NCBI GenBank assembly: GCA_965219035.1
Contig: CBDCMR010000002.1
Span: 62,001 to 126,000, forward strand
Source: CBDCKN01 sp965219035
GTDB taxonomy: Bacteria > Gemmatimonadota > Gemmatimonadetes > Longimicrobiales > Gaopeijiaceae
Direction: 5' to 3'
DNA: 64,000 nucleotides
Shown here: in pieces, positions 1-8,289 of the stretch
Numbering within the stretch: the stretch's first letter is position 1
Layout: each line of letters starts with the position of its first letter
Program-made: the position numbers and the translations under genes
The notes under the pieces: generated by a model
Databases searched by the model: none
What the model saw: the letters and a program-made list of their open reading frames with translations, nothing else
Told to the model about the DNA's origin: nothing

Positions 1-1394
1 TCCACTGCCTCGTACTCCAGCTCCTTGTAGCGGTTGATGGACAGGTCATAGTCGTTGCCCGCGATCTCGGCCTTGGGCACGAGGAAGCTCTGGTCGGTCC
101 GTGCCCGCTTGAGCTCCGCCTTGCGGTTTTGCCAGCGGGCGAGAATGTCGGCAAGATCGCTCTTCTCCGGCTGCGGCGTGCGCTTGTCATCGAGCGAGTA
201 GCCGTCCGCCTGCATGTCGTAGAACCAGACGTGGTCCGTGCCGCCGGAGTTGGTCTTGGTGAAGAGCAGGATGGCGGTGGAGACCCCGGCGTAGGGTTTG
301 AAGACGCCGGAGGGCATGGAGACGATGGCGTCGAGCTTCTGCTCCTCGACCAAGATCGTGCGCAGGGTCCTGTGCGCCTTGCTCGATCCGAAGAGCACGC
401 CGTCGGGCACGATGACGGCGGCGCGTCCTCCTGTCTGGAGCAGGCGGAGGAACAGGGCAAGAAACAGTAACTCGGTCTTCTTTGTCTTGACGATCTGCTG
501 CAGATCCTTGGCGGTGGACTCATAGTCGAGGCTTCCCGCAAACGGCGGATTGGCGAGGACCAGGGAGTACTTCTCCGCATCATCCTCGTCGGTCTGGGCC
601 AGCGAGTCCTTGTAGCGGATGTCTGGGTTCTCCACGCCGTGCAGCAGCATGTTCATGCTGCCGATGCGCAGCATGGTGTTGTCGAAGTCGTAGCCGTGGA
701 ACGTGCCCTCGCGAAGGCGGTGGCGTGCCGCGGCGTCCTTGTAGATGGTGTCGCTACGGTACTCCCCCAGGTGCTCAAACGCGGCAACAAGGAAGCCCGC
801 CGTGCCGCAGGCCGGGTCGCAGATCACGTCCTTGGGCGTCGGGGCGGTCATGTCCACCATCAGACGGATGATGTGGCGCGGCGTGCGGAACTGGCCGTTC
901 TGTCCGGCGGTGGCAATCTTGCTGAGCATGTACTCGTAGAGGTCGCCCTTGGTGTCGCTGTCGGCCATGTCGATGCCGTCGAGTTGGTCGACCACGTTGG
1001 CCAACACACGGGCCGTGGGCATCATGAAGAGGGCATCCTTCATGTGGTGGCTGTATGTCGAGCCCCCCTCGCCGGCGTTGGCCTCGCCCTTCTGCCCGAG
1101 CGACTTGATGAAGGGGAACACCCCGTCTCGCACCGTCTCGAACAGCTGCTCGGGAGCGGCGTCCTTGAAACGCGACCAGCGCAGCCTGTCCTGGTCGGCG
1201 CCGAAGACCGGCTCCTGGATGGGTGTGCCGGTGCGCGCGGCCTTGCGCTCCTTAAGGGTGTGTAGTTCGTCGAGCCGCTTGATGAAGAGCAGGTAGGTGA
1301 GCTGCTCGATGACCGAGAGCGGATTCGAGATGCCGCCAGACCACATCGTGTCCCAGATGCTGTCGATTTTGGATTTGAGTGCGCCTGTAATCAT
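1..1394 (-). CDS. hsdM: Type I restriction-modification DNA methyltransferase subunit (HsdM), C-terminus outside window
   Basis: Reads leftward from an ATG at 1394 and runs off the left edge, so about 464 N-terminal residues are visible. It methylates adenine N6 in DNA as part of a type I restriction-modification complex with HsdS and HsdR, neither of which is visible. An N-terminal helical domain (about residues 5-130) is followed by an N6-methylase domain with the SAM-binding motif DPACGTAGF at 193-201 and the catalytic NPPF at 282-285. No frameshift or stop is seen in the visible part. Genes downstream in its operon would lie left of the window. Family assignment is firm; activity is not testable here. 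Confidence 0.93.
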   Translation of the reverse strand, partial: MITGALKSKIDSIWDTMWSGGISNPLSVIEQLTYLLFIKRLDELHTLKERKAARTGTPIQEPVFGADQDRLRWSRFKDAAPEQLFETVRDGVFPFIKSLGQKGEANAGEGGSTYSHHMKDALFMMPTARVLANVVDQLDGIDMADSDTKGDLYEYMLSKIATAGQNGQFRTPRHIIRLMVDMTAPTPKDVICDPACGTAGFLVAAFEHLGEYRSDTIYKDAAARHRLREGTFHGYDFDNTMLRIGSMNMLLHGVENPDIRYKDSLAQTDEDDAEKYSLVLANPPFAGSLDYESTAKDLQQIVKTKKTELLFLALFLRLLQTGGRAAVIVPDGVLFGSSKAHRTLRTILVEEQKLDAIVSMPSGVFKPYAGVSTAILLFTKTNSGGTDHVWFYDMQADGYSLDDKRTPQPEKSDLADILARWQNRKAELKRARTDQSFLVPKAEIAGNDYDLSINRYKELEYEAV

Positions 1395-1404
1395 GCAAAT
1401 CCCC

Positions 1405-1689
1405 TTACTGTCTCAGTCTGGCCGAGCGTTGAATGGCATAGAACACTTCGATATATAGTCGAACAACTCCCGCCGAGCGGGCAACTGCTCCTGGCGCTGG
1501 GCCTGCTGGCCGACGGAGCGCTCGTCGAGATCGACGCGACGCCCGAGATCGGCAAGCCCGGCGGCGCGGGCGATGGCGTAGATGGCGGCGGCAACAGCCG
1601 CACGGGCCCAGGGTGAGGTGCAAGACGGTGGAAGTTCCGTAGTCGGCGAGGATCACGGGCCAGAACGGCCCGACGTAGGCGCGGCGCAT
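1405..1689 (-). other. Unrecognised coding remnant upstream of hsdM
   Basis: Two short stretches on the minus strand look protein-like but lie in different frames. One contains RRAYVGPFWPVILADYGTS; the other runs on to a stop just before hsdM and contains DLDERSVGQQAQRQEQLPAR. A frameshift near 1600 would join them. I do not recognise the family and treat it as a decayed gene tail. Confidence 0.25.
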
Positions 1690-1899
1690 GAACTGCTCCG
1701 GATAGCACGCACTCTGACCGACCCCTCAGGCCTCCCTGGGAGCCGCTTGAGGGCGCCCGCTGGCGGAGCACGGTCCGCCTCCCGTACGTCGCTGGAACCT
1801 CTGGGACATCGCCGTTTTGCCCGTTGTTGACAGGGCCTGAAGCGGGCTCCTCAATGTACGGGTATGGAGATTCTGACGGCCCAGGGTTCCCAGCGCCGG

Positions 1900-1990
1900 G
1901 GGCTGTTTGGCGCACTTAAGGTGCGTAAGCCAGCCCACGCAATGTTAAACATTGCGACCTGGCGAGGGGATGCTGCGCTCCCCTTCGATC
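1900..1990 (+). repeat. oriT-like triple-hairpin module A
   Basis: Three hairpins follow one another. HP1 (1900-1936) has arms ending CGCAC/GTGCG around a TTAAG loop. HP2 (1939-1955) is the near-perfect palindrome GCAATGTT-A-AACATTGC. HP3 (1964-1986) is GAGGGG...CCCCTTC, followed by GATCCCC. Related modules lie at 3756 and 38454, and inverted at 4081. Module A lies about 80 bases before a mobC start at 2069, the usual place for an origin of transfer. The structure is seen; the oriT role is inferred. Confidence 0.5.
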
Positions 1991-2068
1991 CCCCAGCTTG
2001 TCGCGCCGCTGCCGGAGCGGCGGGCGGGCGGGGGGCGCCGCCCCCCGAACCCCGTCCCCGATGCGCAC

Positions 2069-2089
2069 GTGGCTGAGCGCCGCTCCGCC
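2069..2089 (+). pseudogene. mobC: First codons of mobC, cut off by integrase cassette 1
   Basis: A GTG start followed by GCTGAGCGCCGC encodes the beginning of a MobC-like protein (VAERRSA) and stops at codon 9. The same stretch reappears at 7957-7975, where the rest of mobC continues in frame. The simplest reading is that the DNA between was inserted into mobC near its start, leaving a short imperfect direct repeat on both sides. Confidence 0.5.
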
Positions 2090-2137
2090 ATTTGACCTTC
2101 CAGACAGGTTTCAGGAGGTCCCATAAGACAACGTAAG

Positions 2138-2167
2138 TTGTTGTAATATCATTAGTTATATTATACT
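2138..2167 (+). promoter_or_regulatory. Putative promoter of the cassette 1 integrase
   Basis: TTGTTG (2138-2143) and TATACT (2162-2167) are 18 bases apart in a locally AT-rich stretch. The same -35/-10 pair and spacing recur at 52062-52091 before the related integrase, amid sequence that has otherwise diverged, which supports function. Confidence 0.5.
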
Positions 2168-2201
2168 TCCGTGTCAGGGCGTCCGCCATGTTCCAGTACG
2201 C

Positions 2202-2238
2202 AAAGGGTGATCAGCAGGGTGATCGCGAAAGGGTGACC
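2202..2238 (+). repeat. GGGTGAYC iterons upstream of integrase, cassette 1 left end
   Basis: Three direct boxes, GGGTGATC (2205), GGGTGATC (2218) and GGGTGACC (2231), are spaced 13 bases apart and end just before the integrase ATG. Equivalent arrays lie at 7877, 20595, 52126 and 55260. They are candidate arm-type integrase-binding or autoregulatory sites. Confidence 0.6.
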
Positions 2239-2240
2239 AG

Positions 2241-3407
2241 ATGGGCCGACACGGCAAGAAACTCACCGCCGCCTTCGTGCGAAGCGTCCACGAACCGGGC
2301 CTCTATTGGGACGAGCACGGCCTCGTGCTGCGGGTCAAGCCGTCCGGCTACAAGCAGTGGATCCAGCGGCTGTTCATCCACGGCAAGCGCAGGGAGCTGG
2401 GTCTCGGTCCCGTCCGCCTCGTGACGCTGGCCGAGGCGCGGGACGCGGCGCTCGCCAACCGCAAGGTGGCCCGTGCAGGGGGCGACCCCAGGGCGAAGCG
2501 GCGGAGTTCGGTGCCGTCGTTCGAGCAAGCGGCGGCCAAGGTGTTCGCCATGCACCGTCCGACGTGGACCACGAAGCACGCGGACCAGTGGATTTCGACG
2601 CTGCGCATGTACGCGTATCCGAGGATCGGACGGAAGCGCGTGGACTGGATCACGACGGGCGACGTGATGGGGGTGCTGCTTCCGATCTGGAACGAGAAGC
2701 ACACGACGGCCACGCGGCTGCGGCAGCGGATCGGGACGGTCATGAAGTGGGCGATCGCGCAGGGCCACCGGGTGGACAACCCGGCCGGAGACGCCATCGC
2801 GGCGGCGTTGCCCAAACCCTCTCGCGTCCGGACACACCTCAAGGCGCCGCCGTACGGCGAGGTGGCCGAGGCGATCGAGGCGATCCGGCGATCCGAGGCC
2901 AACGTTTCGGTGAAGCTGGGGCTTGAGTTGCTGATGCTGACGGCCTGCCGGTCCGGCGAGGTTCGGGGTGCCCGCTGGGAGGAGATCGACATCGAGGGTG
3001 GCGTTTGGACGATTCCAGCCGAGCGCATGAAGAATCGGCGTCGGCACCGCGTGCCGCTGTCGGGGAGGGCAAGGGAGATCCTCGCGCAAGCCAAGGCGCA
3101 CGCGCCCCGCTCGGAGTGGGTGTTCCCGTCTCCGAGGGGAGTTCGGTTGAGGGCCTTGGCCTTGAGCGACCTGCTGCGGACGCTGGGCATTGCGGCGGTG
3201 CCCCATGGGTTCAGGTCGAGTTTCCGGGACTGGGCGGCGGAGCGCACGGACGCGCCGCGCGCGGTCATGGAGGCGGCGTTGGCGCACGTGGTCCGCAACC
3301 AGGTGGAGGCGGCCTACGCCCGCTCGGATCTGTTCGAGCGCCGCCGCGTCCTGATGGACGATTGGGCAGAGTATCTGGCGGGCCGGAGAGCAAGCAGGGA
3401 GACCTGA
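2241..3407 (+). CDS. P4-type tyrosine recombinase/integrase of cassette 1
   Basis: A 388-residue site-specific recombinase that would integrate and excise the cassette. The N-terminus matches the DUF4102-type arm-binding domain of P4-like integrases. A SAM-like core-binding domain lies at about 90-190 and the catalytic domain at 200-370. Catalytic residues are R237 (TACRSGEVRG), H322 and R325 (PHGFRSSFRDW), H349 and nucleophile Y359 (VEAAYARSD). It appears intact. It is closely related to the integrase at 52165, with which it shares promoter and iterons. Fragments of the same family lie at 14744, 36228, 37977 and 38640. The ATG follows directly after the iteron array, and no other start is better supported. 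Confidence 0.93.
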   Translation: MGRHGKKLTAAFVRSVHEPGLYWDEHGLVLRVKPSGYKQWIQRLFIHGKRRELGLGPVRLVTLAEARDAALANRKVARAGGDPRAKRRSSVPSFEQAAAKVFAMHRPTWTTKHADQWISTLRMYAYPRIGRKRVDWITTGDVMGVLLPIWNEKHTTATRLRQRIGTVMKWAIAQGHRVDNPAGDAIAAALPKPSRVRTHLKAPPYGEVAEAIEAIRRSEANVSVKLGLELLMLTACRSGEVRGARWEEIDIEGGVWTIPAERMKNRRRHRVPLSGRAREILAQAKAHAPRSEWVFPSPRGVRLRALALSDLLRTLGIAAVPHGFRSSFRDWAAERTDAPRAVMEAALAHVVRNQVEAAYARSDLFERRRVLMDDWAEYLAGRRASRET

Positions 3408-3755
3408 TCCGACCCTGGGTGCCGCCCACTGTCCGTGACGGGCTCGGAGGCCGTTTCCGGCCGTTCCACGAGCATTTCGGGAAAGCTGCGGGCCGCAGGA
3501 TCGCCTCTGACGCACGAACGCCGGTCGCCGAGGGGTACGGGTAGGGCGGAGCGCGGCCACGCGGCAGAGAGCGCCGCGGTCACCAGCGAGCGTCTGGTGG
3601 GCTCCCTGTCGATCATCGTAGTCGCCCCCCTTGGCCGCCAGTCCTCGGAGCGACCAGCTCATGAACGGCTGGGGGTCCTTTCCGAGCTACTGCGAGATAG
3701 GCCCTCGCCCGCCGGTGCGGGCGGCGCTCAGAGCGCGTTTCGGAGGCGTCCGCAG

Positions 3756-3848
3756 GGCTGGCTTAGCCACGCTAAGGTGCCTAAGCCAGCCTACCCTTTG
3801 TGGGAACAAAGGGGCTGACGAGGGGCGGTCCCGCCCCTTCGATCCCCG
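3756..3848 (+). repeat. oriT-like triple-hairpin module B
   Basis: HP1 (3756-3791) pairs GGCTGGCTTAG-C-CAC with GTG-C-CTAAGCCAGCC around a six-base loop. HP2 pairs CCCTTTGT with ACAAAGGG. HP3 (3820-3840) is GAGGGGCGG...CCGCCCCTTC, followed by GATCCCC. The order matches modules A and C while stem sequences differ, so pairing rather than sequence is conserved. Confidence 0.55.
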
Positions 3849-3902
3849 GAAGCCCGCGCTGCGGCGGCAGGTCGCGGCACGGGGTCTCGCTCCCCCTCCG
3901 GG

Positions 3903-4020
3903 ATGCGCGCGATCTGACCGCGGCGGTCGGGATGTACGTCCGCGTCCGCGCCGTCCCCGGCGGCAGCGGCGCGGACGGCGACACGCCCGCCCCCGGCCCT
4001 GCTTGCCAAGGCGCATTGTT
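3903..4020 (-). pseudogene. mobC: Decayed mobC
   Basis: The minus strand keeps pieces of the MobC protein seen at 7960: APWQ, GVSPS, ARTRT and QIARI in the same order, but with a frame change between them. It lies directly after inverted hairpin module D, so the oriT-then-mobC order is kept. Confidence 0.5.
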
Positions 4021-4080
4021 CCGGCGGCGTGCGCGGGGCGGGGTCCCCTTGCCGGTGCGGTGGTCAGCTACGCACCGCGC

Positions 4081-4175
4081 GGCAAGCTGGGGGTCCAAGG
4101 GGGGCGTAGCGTCCCCTTGGCCAGACCGCAGAGTGTTCAACGGTGCGTCGGCTGGCTCACGGTCTCACGGTCCGG
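4081..4175 (-). repeat. Inverted, diverged oriT-like module D
   Basis: Read on the minus strand this resembles module A: a decayed HP1 (GGCTGGCTCACGG region), an HP2-like GTGTTCAAC centre, an HP3 of GGGG...CCCC type, then GGCAAGCTGGGGG shared with module A as its reverse complement. A decayed mobC follows on the same strand. Confidence 0.45.
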
Positions 4176-4555
4176 TCGATCCGGTCGGCACCAACCGTGC
4201 GGCGCTGATCGCCCTGGCCGCAGAAGCGAAAGGTGCGAGCGCGGCAGCGGATGGCTTTCTGCTACCAGGCCTCCCCCCCAATGTGGGAGGCCCGGAGTGT
4301 ACTTCAAACCGAGTGCCCAGCGTTAGGTTCACGGTTTCGAGGGTCTCCAGACGCTGACCGGCAAGGTCAGGAGGATCGATGGCAACGGGGGCAACGGGAA
4401 CGGATTCCGTCGCGCGTAGCCCGCTCAATCGACGAGAAACTATCCTCGAAACCCCCGTTTTCCTTTCGGATCTGGGAATCCGGTTCTACGATAAACTTCA
4501 GAGGGCAAGCTGATCGAACTGCTTGCCACGTCCAAAGCTTCCGGGGGATCATGCG

Positions 4556-7315
4556 ATGAGAAGAGCGCTCATGACCATCTTACTGTTGGTCGTTCCTACT
4601 GCCGCCTTCGCCCAAGGCACGATTGAAGGAAACGTTAGCGATGTCGAAAGCGGACAGGGACTCGTCAACGCCCGGGTCGATATTCCCGCGCTGGAACTGG
4701 TGGACTACACGGCGGCAACCGGCGCCTTCTCGATTTCCGGCGTGGCCGCGGGCACACACACGCTGGAGATCCGCCTCCTCGGCTTCGGTCTTCACACCCA
4801 GGAGGTGACGGTTGCAGCGGGCCAGACCCTCAATCTGGACATCCAGCTCGGGGTGGCGGTCCTCGCGCTCGACGAGTTGATTGTGGTGGGAAGCCGCACC
4901 CGCCCCCGCACCGTGACCGAGTCGATGGTCCCGGTGGACGTGATCCCGGTTTCGGACATCGCCAGGCAGGGGACCGTCAACCTGCAGGATCAACTCCGGA
5001 CGGTTGTCCCGTCCTTCAACGTCAACGCCCAGCCGATCAGCGATGCTTCGACGGTCGTCCGGCCGGCGATGCTGCGCAACCTGGCTCCCGACCACACGCT
5101 GGTTCTGATCAACGGCAAGCGCCGCCACCGCTCGTCGATCATCGACTGGCACGGCGGCAACGGGGTGGCGTTCGGCTCGCAGGGACCCGACATTTCGGCC
5201 ATCCCGGCCATCGCGCTGCGGCAGGTCGAAGTGCTGCGGGACGGGGCGGCCGCGCAGTACGGCTCGGACGCGATCGCCGGCGTGCTGAACTTCCAGCTCA
5301 AGGATGCGGCCTCCGGCGGCGCTTTCGAGTACGGGACCGGTAGGTACCGCGACGGCGACGGCGAGGCGATGAATGTGGCCGCCAACGTCGGTCTGCCGCT
5401 CGGCGCCAGCGGCTTCGCCAACCTCAGCCTGGAGTACGGCGGCGCGAACCCCACCAACCGGAGTGCGCCGCGCAACGACGCGATCGCCCTCATCGCCGCC
5501 GGCAACACTGACGTGTGGTCCGACACGCCGCAGGTCTGGGGCTCGCCGGAGATTGAGGACGACCTCAAGCTCTTCGGGAATTTCGGCTATACCTCCGACG
5601 CCAGCGTGCAGGTCTACGCCCACACCAACTATGCCAGCAAGAAGGTGACCGGCGGCTTCTTCTTCCGCAACCCGAACACCCGTGGCAGTGTGTTCAGCGC
5701 CGACGGGGGTAAGACGCTGCTGATCGGCGACGTGCTGGCGGCGAACGGGACGGGCTCGGCGAACTGCCCGACGGTGGCCATCACCAACAACGTGGCCGAC
5801 CCGGTTGCCCTGCAGCAGGTGTTCGACGACCCGAACTGCTTCTCGTTCCGGGAGCTGTTCCCGGGCGGCTTCACGCCGAGCTTCGGGGGCGAAGCGCAGG
5901 ACATGTCGGTGGTGGGCGGGGTCCGCGGCTTCACCGCCGGCGGCTTCAACTGGGACGTGAGCGCCTCTTTCGGCGCCCACGAGACCGACCTCTTCATTAG
6001 GAATACGGTCAACGCCTCGCTCGGCCCCGATACGCCGACCGCCTTCAATCTCGGCAGCAACCGGCAGCGGGATGTCGGCCTCAACGCCGACTTCTCCTTT
6101 GCCGCCACCGAGATGCTCAACATCGCAGCCGGCGCGGAATGGCGGAACGAGCAGTACGAGACCCGGGCCGGCGATCCGGAGTCGTGGACGGTCGGCCCCT
6201 ACGGCCGGGGACAGGGCTTCTCGGCCGGGTCCAACGGGTTCTTCGGCTACGGGCCGATGGCTGCGGGGACCTGGAGCCGCGGCAACGTCGCGGCCTACGG
6301 CGATCTCGAGCTGGCCGGCACCGAGGGAGAATGGACGCTCGGGTCAGCCGTTCGCATCGAGCGCTTCGAGGATTTCGGCACGACGGTGAATGGCAAGCTC
6401 GCCGCCCGCTTCCTCTTCTTGCGCGCCAGCGTGAGCAGCGGGTTCCGCGCCCCGACGCCGGGCCAGCAGAACGGATTCAACATCTCGACCATCTTCGATC
6501 CCGCGCTCGGCGATCTGGTCAACAACGGCACCATCCCGTCGACCTCGCCGCTGGCGGCGCTGCGCGGCGGCGTCCCGCTTGCCCCGGAGAAATCGATCAA
6601 CTACACCGTCGGCGTCGTCTTCGGCACCGACCAGTTCAGCTTCACGGCCGACTATTTCCGGATCAACGTGTCCGACCGCATCGGAATCACGAGCAACTTC
6701 ACGCTCACGGCAGACGAGATCAACGGTCTGCTGGCGTCGGGAGTGACGGCCGCCCGCGACCTGCGGCGGTTCCGGTTCTTCACGAATGCGTTCTCCACCG
6801 CGTCGCAGGGGATCGATCTGGTGTCGACCTTCACGCCGCTCGCGCTACGCGGCAACACGACCATCAGCGCCGTCTTCAACTACACCGACACCGAGGTGAC
6901 CGACAACGAGATGGGGCTGCTGAACGACCGGCGTCTGACCGAGTACGCCTACGCGCTGCCGCGGACCCGCTGGAACATCGGTGTGACCCAGCAGATCGCA
7001 CGGGTGAGCGTTGTCGGCCGGCTGAACTACTTCGGCGGCTGGTACGACTACGACAGCGGCTTTGCCGAGTCGTTCCTGCCGTCCGGCGGAATTGATCAGG
7101 GCTTCTTCGACGGCCGACCGATTGTCGACCTGGAGGCGAGCATCGCGCTCGGCGCCGGAGCGAACTTGACCATCGGTGGCCAGAACGTGTTCAACGCCTA
7201 CCCGGACGAGAGCGCGCGCGCGATGTCGGTCGGCGAGAAGTACAGCGAGTACACGCCGTGGGGCTTCAACGGCACCTACTATTACGTGCGGCTCGGGTAC
7301 GGATGGGGCCGTTAG
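4556..7315 (+). CDS. TonB-dependent outer-membrane receptor, cargo of cassette 1
   Basis: A 919-residue outer-membrane receptor that would import a scarce ligand using TonB energy; the ligand is unknown. A signal peptide ends at AFAQ (about residue 20). A carboxypeptidase-regulatory-like beta domain covers about 20-100, then a plug with the VLRDGAAAQYGSDAIAGVLN signature, then a 22-strand-type barrel ending in an aromatic/arginine C-terminus (GYGWGR). The ATG at 4556 is chosen because GGGGGA lies 8 bases upstream and the signal peptide starts there. It is the only large gene between the integrase and the right cassette end, so it is the cargo. It looks intact. Confidence 0.92.
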   Translation: MRRALMTILLLVVPTAAFAQGTIEGNVSDVESGQGLVNARVDIPALELVDYTAATGAFSISGVAAGTHTLEIRLLGFGLHTQEVTVAAGQTLNLDIQLGVAVLALDELIVVGSRTRPRTVTESMVPVDVIPVSDIARQGTVNLQDQLRTVVPSFNVNAQPISDASTVVRPAMLRNLAPDHTLVLINGKRRHRSSIIDWHGGNGVAFGSQGPDISAIPAIALRQVEVLRDGAAAQYGSDAIAGVLNFQLKDAASGGAFEYGTGRYRDGDGEAMNVAANVGLPLGASGFANLSLEYGGANPTNRSAPRNDAIALIAAGNTDVWSDTPQVWGSPEIEDDLKLFGNFGYTSDASVQVYAHTNYASKKVTGGFFFRNPNTRGSVFSADGGKTLLIGDVLAANGTGSANCPTVAITNNVADPVALQQVFDDPNCFSFRELFPGGFTPSFGGEAQDMSVVGGVRGFTAGGFNWDVSASFGAHETDLFIRNTVNASLGPDTPTAFNLGSNRQRDVGLNADFSFAATEMLNIAAGAEWRNEQYETRAGDPESWTVGPYGRGQGFSAGSNGFFGYGPMAAGTWSRGNVAAYGDLELAGTEGEWTLGSAVRIERFEDFGTTVNGKLAARFLFLRASVSSGFRAPTPGQQNGFNISTIFDPALGDLVNNGTIPSTSPLAALRGGVPLAPEKSINYTVGVVFGTDQFSFTADYFRINVSDRIGITSNFTLTADEINGLLASGVTAARDLRRFRFFTNAFSTASQGIDLVSTFTPLALRGNTTISAVFNYTDTEVTDNEMGLLNDRRLTEYAYALPRTRWNIGVTQQIARVSVVGRLNYFGGWYDYDSGFAESFLPSGGIDQGFFDGRPIVDLEASIALGAGANLTIGGQNVFNAYPDESARAMSVGEKYSEYTPWGFNGTYYYVRLGYGWGR

Positions 7316-7612
7316 TTTAGCCGCATCGCGGACGGACCGCTCGCCCGGTTCTCGACGTGGTGCCGGTGCGTTGACGCCTCGGTGCCACGGTGGCCGCCGC
7401 GAGTTGCTGGCGCTCAACGGTGGCGCGCCGTGAGCAAGGCCACGGCAACACGGGATGCGGCGGCGAAGCGGAAGGACGGAGACGAACGGAGTGGTCGGTC
7501 GCGGGCCGGCCTCGGACTCGCTGGACCACTTGGGTCAATTGGTGCTCGATGAAGCCGGGCCGGAAGCCCCAACTCCTCGTCCCGAATCGTGTGCGCGCAT
7601 CGCTCAGAAACC
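7316..7612 (+). other. Intergenic, no feature recognised
   Basis: Nothing supportable is seen between the receptor stop and the hsdM-like tail; no convincing terminator hairpin follows the receptor. Confidence 0.5.
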
Positions 7613-7801
7613 ATGCAGCGTCATCTGGTCATCCAGGTTGGCATCCTCCTGTGGCTCAAGGACAGTGCTCTGGAGGACAGCGAGAATCTGCCCGAGCCGG
7701 AAGTGCTGACGTCAGAGATCGTGGAAGACCTGCACGCTGCTCTGGAAGTGTTCCAAGCCATTGCCCAGGAGCTCGAGCCATCGGGAGACGGTACGGCATA
7801 A
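7613..7801 (+). pseudogene. HsdM-like C-terminal fragment
   Basis: About 62 residues resemble the C-terminal tail of one class of type I methylase subunits: an LPEPEVLTSEIVEDL core followed by LHAALEVFQAIAQ. Nothing upstream encodes the methylase body, so this is a stranded tail inside cassette 1 near its right end. It is on the opposite strand to the hsdM at the left edge, whose own tail is outside the window. Family call is from motif memory and is moderate. Confidence 0.5.
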
Positions 7802-7876
7802 GGCGAGACGCCACGGGACAACCGAACCGAATCGGCGAAACGGGGCTGGACCATGGGATTCCGCTACCCCGTGCGC

Positions 7877-7953
7877 AAAAGGTGATCACGGGGGTGACAA
7901 CAAGGGAGTGGACATACATATAACCCATTATCCTACATGCTTTTAGAATCCAC
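7877..7953 (+). repeat. Right end of integrase cassette 1 (iterons plus AT-rich end)
   Basis: AAAAGGTGATC and GGGGTGAC boxes (7877-7898) are followed by about 55 AT-rich bases (GTGGACATACATATAACC...) ending where mobC resumes. The right end of cassette 2 (55260-55336) has the same boxes, the same distance and alignable AT-rich sequence, which fixes this as an element end. Confidence 0.6.
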
Positions 7954-7959
7954 ACGGTA

Positions 7960-8289
7960 GCTGAGCGCCGCACCGTCACGGTCGCCGCCCGCGTCACGCC
8001 GGCGGAACATGCCGCCTGGCAGGACAAGGCGGCGGCGGCAGGCGTGTCGCCGTCCGTGCTGCTACGGCAGGCGCGGACGCGGACGTGGACCGCGCCGGCA
8101 CTGGCCGTCGAGCGCGAGCGCAGCCGCCAGATCGCGCGCATCGGCAACAACCTGAACCAGCTCGCGCGCTGGGCGAACACGCACAAGACGGCGACCGAGG
8201 CCGTCACGGTGATCGCCAACCTCGTGTCGTTCGAGCGGTCGCTGCTCGCCGTAGCCCGCACCGACGGCGACGGCGGCGATGCACGTTAA
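7960..8289 (+). pseudogene. mobC: MobC-like mobilization accessory protein, 5' end displaced
   Basis: About 110 residues of a MobC-type relaxosome protein, which binds oriT next to the nick site. It has a ribbon-helix-helix-like N-terminal part (RTVTVAARVTPAEHAAW) and the family hallmark QIARIGNNLNQLARWAN. No ATG, GTG or TTG lies between the in-frame stop at 7921 and the conserved region, so the start is missing. Its first codons are found at 2069, on the other side of cassette 1. The stop overlaps the relaxase start by about 11 bases, as in intact mob operons. A GTG at 8044 could still give a shortened product. Confidence 0.75.

Larger units (their letters stand above)
3408..4555 (+). other. 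Non-coding stretch with mobilization debris between integrase and TonB receptor
   Basis: No intact gene is seen. It holds triple-hairpin module B (3756-3848, plus), a decayed mobC (3903-4020, minus) and an inverted module D (4081-4175). The many open frames here carry no recognisable domain and come from high GC. Confidence 0.6.

Noticed and set aside
2211..3662. Long open frames antisense to the integrase (and similar ones opposite most large genes)
   Set aside because: They mirror the codon bias of the real gene on the other strand, have no recognisable domain, and are rich in Arg, Ala and Pro as expected for GC-rich shadow frames.
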